DNA of 7,719 bases from Sporomusa sp. (GTDB taxonomy: Bacteria; Bacillota_C; Negativicutes; Sporomusales; Sporomusaceae): positions 1-7,719 of the forward strand of contig JAQSXM010000229.1 of NCBI GenBank assembly GCA_029256645.1, written 5' to 3'. Made by a program: the position numbers and the translations under genes. The number at the start of each line of letters is the position of its first letter. Position 1 is the first letter of the stretch. Below, one piece after another: positions 6,584 through 7,719 of this stretch. Under the pieces are notes generated by a model. The model was given only the letters and a program-made list of their open reading frames with translations, ran no database searches and was not told the origin of the DNA.

Positions 6584-6610
6584 ATTGTATGCTAGAGAGG
6601 AGGTTTTGGT
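6584..6610 (-). promoter_or_regulatory. Candidate sigma-K-type promoter for the 34-residue protein
   Basis: On the minus strand AC (6610-6609) is followed after 17 bases by CATACAAT (6591-6584), matching the sporulation sigma-K form AC-N16/17-CATAnnnT. The -10 part also fits sigma-E (CATACAnT), but no sigma-E -35 is visible. The start site would be near 6577, giving a leader of about 45 bases. The motif is short, so chance is possible. Confidence 0.35.
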
Positions 6611-6693
6611 TAAAGATGTTTTTGCTCCTGGAGGAAATATTCTGCTGGATAAAGAAGCTAAGGAGAATAATACTATAGAGAGGGGTGGGACAA

Positions 6694-7719
6694 TTGGAGT
6701 TTAAATACCGGCTTGATGAGCGCCCCCCGCTTACTGAATTAGTGCTTTTTTCCTTGCAGTGGTTTTTGGTGGTTGTTCCCTATATTATCATTCTTGGCAC
6801 AATTGCGGTAGGCATTCATTACTCGGAATCGGCTGCTTTACAACTACAGTATCTGCAGAAGGTTTTCTTTGTGACAGGAATAACAATGCTTGTCCAGGTT
6901 CTAAGGGGGCATCGCCTGCCACTTATTGTTGGGCCGGCGGCTGTGCTTTTAAGCGGACTGATGGCAAGTCAGGGTGAACCCACTGGCAGTGCCGCGTATT
7001 TCTCGATTATTGTTTGTGGTATACTGCTTGCCGGCTTAAGTAGTTTAAAGCTGCTCCGCCGTATTAGTGACCTATTCACCCCGCGTGTTGTCGGGGTGGT
7101 GTTGTTGTTAATTGCCTTTACCATGCTTCCTGCTATTTTAAATCTAATCCTTGCCGGAGCGGGTAATCCGTTTGGGCGACTGGTATTTTCATTTACCATG
7201 ATCATGGTTTTAATGGCTGGCCAGCGGTTGTTACCTGACGCACTAAAGTCAACAATTGTGATTTGGGCGCTGATCCTGGGCAGCCTGGCTTATTATGGGT
7301 TAGCTGCCGGTGTTTTACCGCGTGCCCCGGTGTTATCCCAGGCTGCGGCTGAGGGGGGGCTTTTGGCTGCAAACCTGAGTTTTGATCCTGTTGTTGTTAT
7401 TTCGTTCTTATTTTGTTTTTTTACGCTAACGGCCAATGATCTGGGATCGATCCAGAGTACGGCCAATCTGCTTGCTGTCAGGGATGTTGAACAACGCACC
7501 AATGCGGGTCTGGTCGTGACCGGGCTGGGCAATATCCTTGCCGGCTGCCTGGGGGTAATTGGCCCTGTTAATTATTCGTTCAGCAGTGGGGTGATTATTG
7601 CCTCAGGCTGTGCGTCGCGGTTTCCGCTTGCGGCTGCAGCGCTGGGCATGATCGTGCTCGCATTTACGCCAGGTATTATCAGTGTCTTTTCGTATATACC
7701 GGCGGTGGTTACCGGCAGT
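6694..7719 (+). CDS. NCS2-family purine/pyrimidine (uracil-xanthine type) permease, cut by right edge
   Basis: A membrane transporter of the nucleobase:cation symporter-2 family, probably importing a purine or pyrimidine by proton symport. There are 342 codons in the window with no stop; the family is usually 430-460 residues, so about 100 are missing. Evidence: TELVLFSLQWFLVVVPYIIILG at the start, cut here as TELVLFSLQ plus a long hydrophobic segment, then LPLIVGPAAVLLSG, LFTPRVVGVVLLLIAF, TANDLGSIQSTANLL (about 246-260) and GPVNYSFSSGVIIASG (290-305), in the family order. Many membrane segments are evident. The start is TTG at 6694, with AGGGGTGG at 6681-6688 and the usual short polar N-terminus RLDERPPL. 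The Glu residues that bind the base in UraA and UapA at the TM8 and TM10 motifs appear to be Asn248/Asp249 and Ser297/Ser298 here, so this is a divergent branch with uncertain substrate. No purine riboswitch was seen upstream. Confidence 0.85.
   Translation, partial: MEFKYRLDERPPLTELVLFSLQWFLVVVPYIIILGTIAVGIHYSESAALQLQYLQKVFFVTGITMLVQVLRGHRLPLIVGPAAVLLSGLMASQGEPTGSAAYFSIIVCGILLAGLSSLKLLRRISDLFTPRVVGVVLLLIAFTMLPAILNLILAGAGNPFGRLVFSFTMIMVLMAGQRLLPDALKSTIVIWALILGSLAYYGLAAGVLPRAPVLSQAAAEGGLLAANLSFDPVVVISFLFCFFTLTANDLGSIQSTANLLAVRDVEQRTNAGLVVTGLGNILAGCLGVIGPVNYSFSSGVIIASGCASRFPLAAAALGMIVLAFTPGIISVFSYIPAVVTGS

Noticed and set aside
6606..6704. 32-codon plus-strand ORF (TTG start, begins VKDVFAPGG) overlapping the permease start
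   Set aside because: The GGAGG is only 2 bases from the TTG, which is too close. The ORF has no recognisable family and overlaps the better-supported permease start. The alternative ATG at 6616 gives a 20-residue ORF with nothing to support it.
6969..7532. Minus-strand ORFs of 78 and 79 codons inside the permease
   Set aside because: They are antisense shadows of a clear membrane-protein frame, with no ribosome binding site or family resemblance.

Overview
The window looks like a Gram-positive-type anaerobe. The sequence shows AGGAGG-like ribosome binding sites, frequent TTG starts, moderate GC, a CshA-like DEAD-box helicase, a small cysteine-rich hydrophobic ORF of the kind found in spore formers, and an oxygen-sensitive [FeFe]-hydrogenase-type protein. 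My best guess is a spore-forming Negativicute (Sporomusa/Pelosinus-like). That assignment rests on the style of the proteins, not on a search.

Layout, left to right. (1) 1-527, minus: N-terminal half of a DEAD-box RNA helicase that runs off the left edge. (2) 528-976: regulatory DNA with a good sigma-A-type promoter, dyads that could be activator sites, and a textbook sigma-54 (-24/-12) promoter at 915-931. (3) 977-2633, plus: a membrane methyl-accepting chemotaxis protein (MCP). It is broken near 1715 by a deletion that removes the second half of the HAMP domain and shifts the frame. (4) 2660-4126, minus: an NtrC-family response regulator (REC, sigma-54 AAA+, Fis-type HTH) that converges on the MCP. 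(5) 4452-6359, plus, divergent from the regulator: a soluble fusion of a 2[4Fe-4S] ferredoxin, an H-cluster hydrogenase domain, an extra Fe-S domain and an MCP signalling hairpin. It ends at a strong hairpin terminator. (6) 6428-6532, minus: a 34-residue Cys/Ile-rich protein with a sigma-K-like promoter. (7) 6694 to the right edge, plus: an NCS2-family purine/pyrimidine permease, cut by the window.

The most interesting part is 900-6360. The hydrogenase-MCP fusion matches the architecture called chemotactic or sensory (group C2) [FeFe]-hydrogenase in hydrogenase classifications. It would be a cytoplasmic receptor reporting H2 or redox state to CheA/CheW. The adjacent sigma-54 activator and the sigma-54 promoter before the MCP suggest a local circuit: regulator switches on a chemoreceptor beside a putative H2 chemoreceptor. 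The link between the sensor and the regulator is inference. No histidine kinase, CheA/CheW or hydrogenase maturase is encoded in the window.
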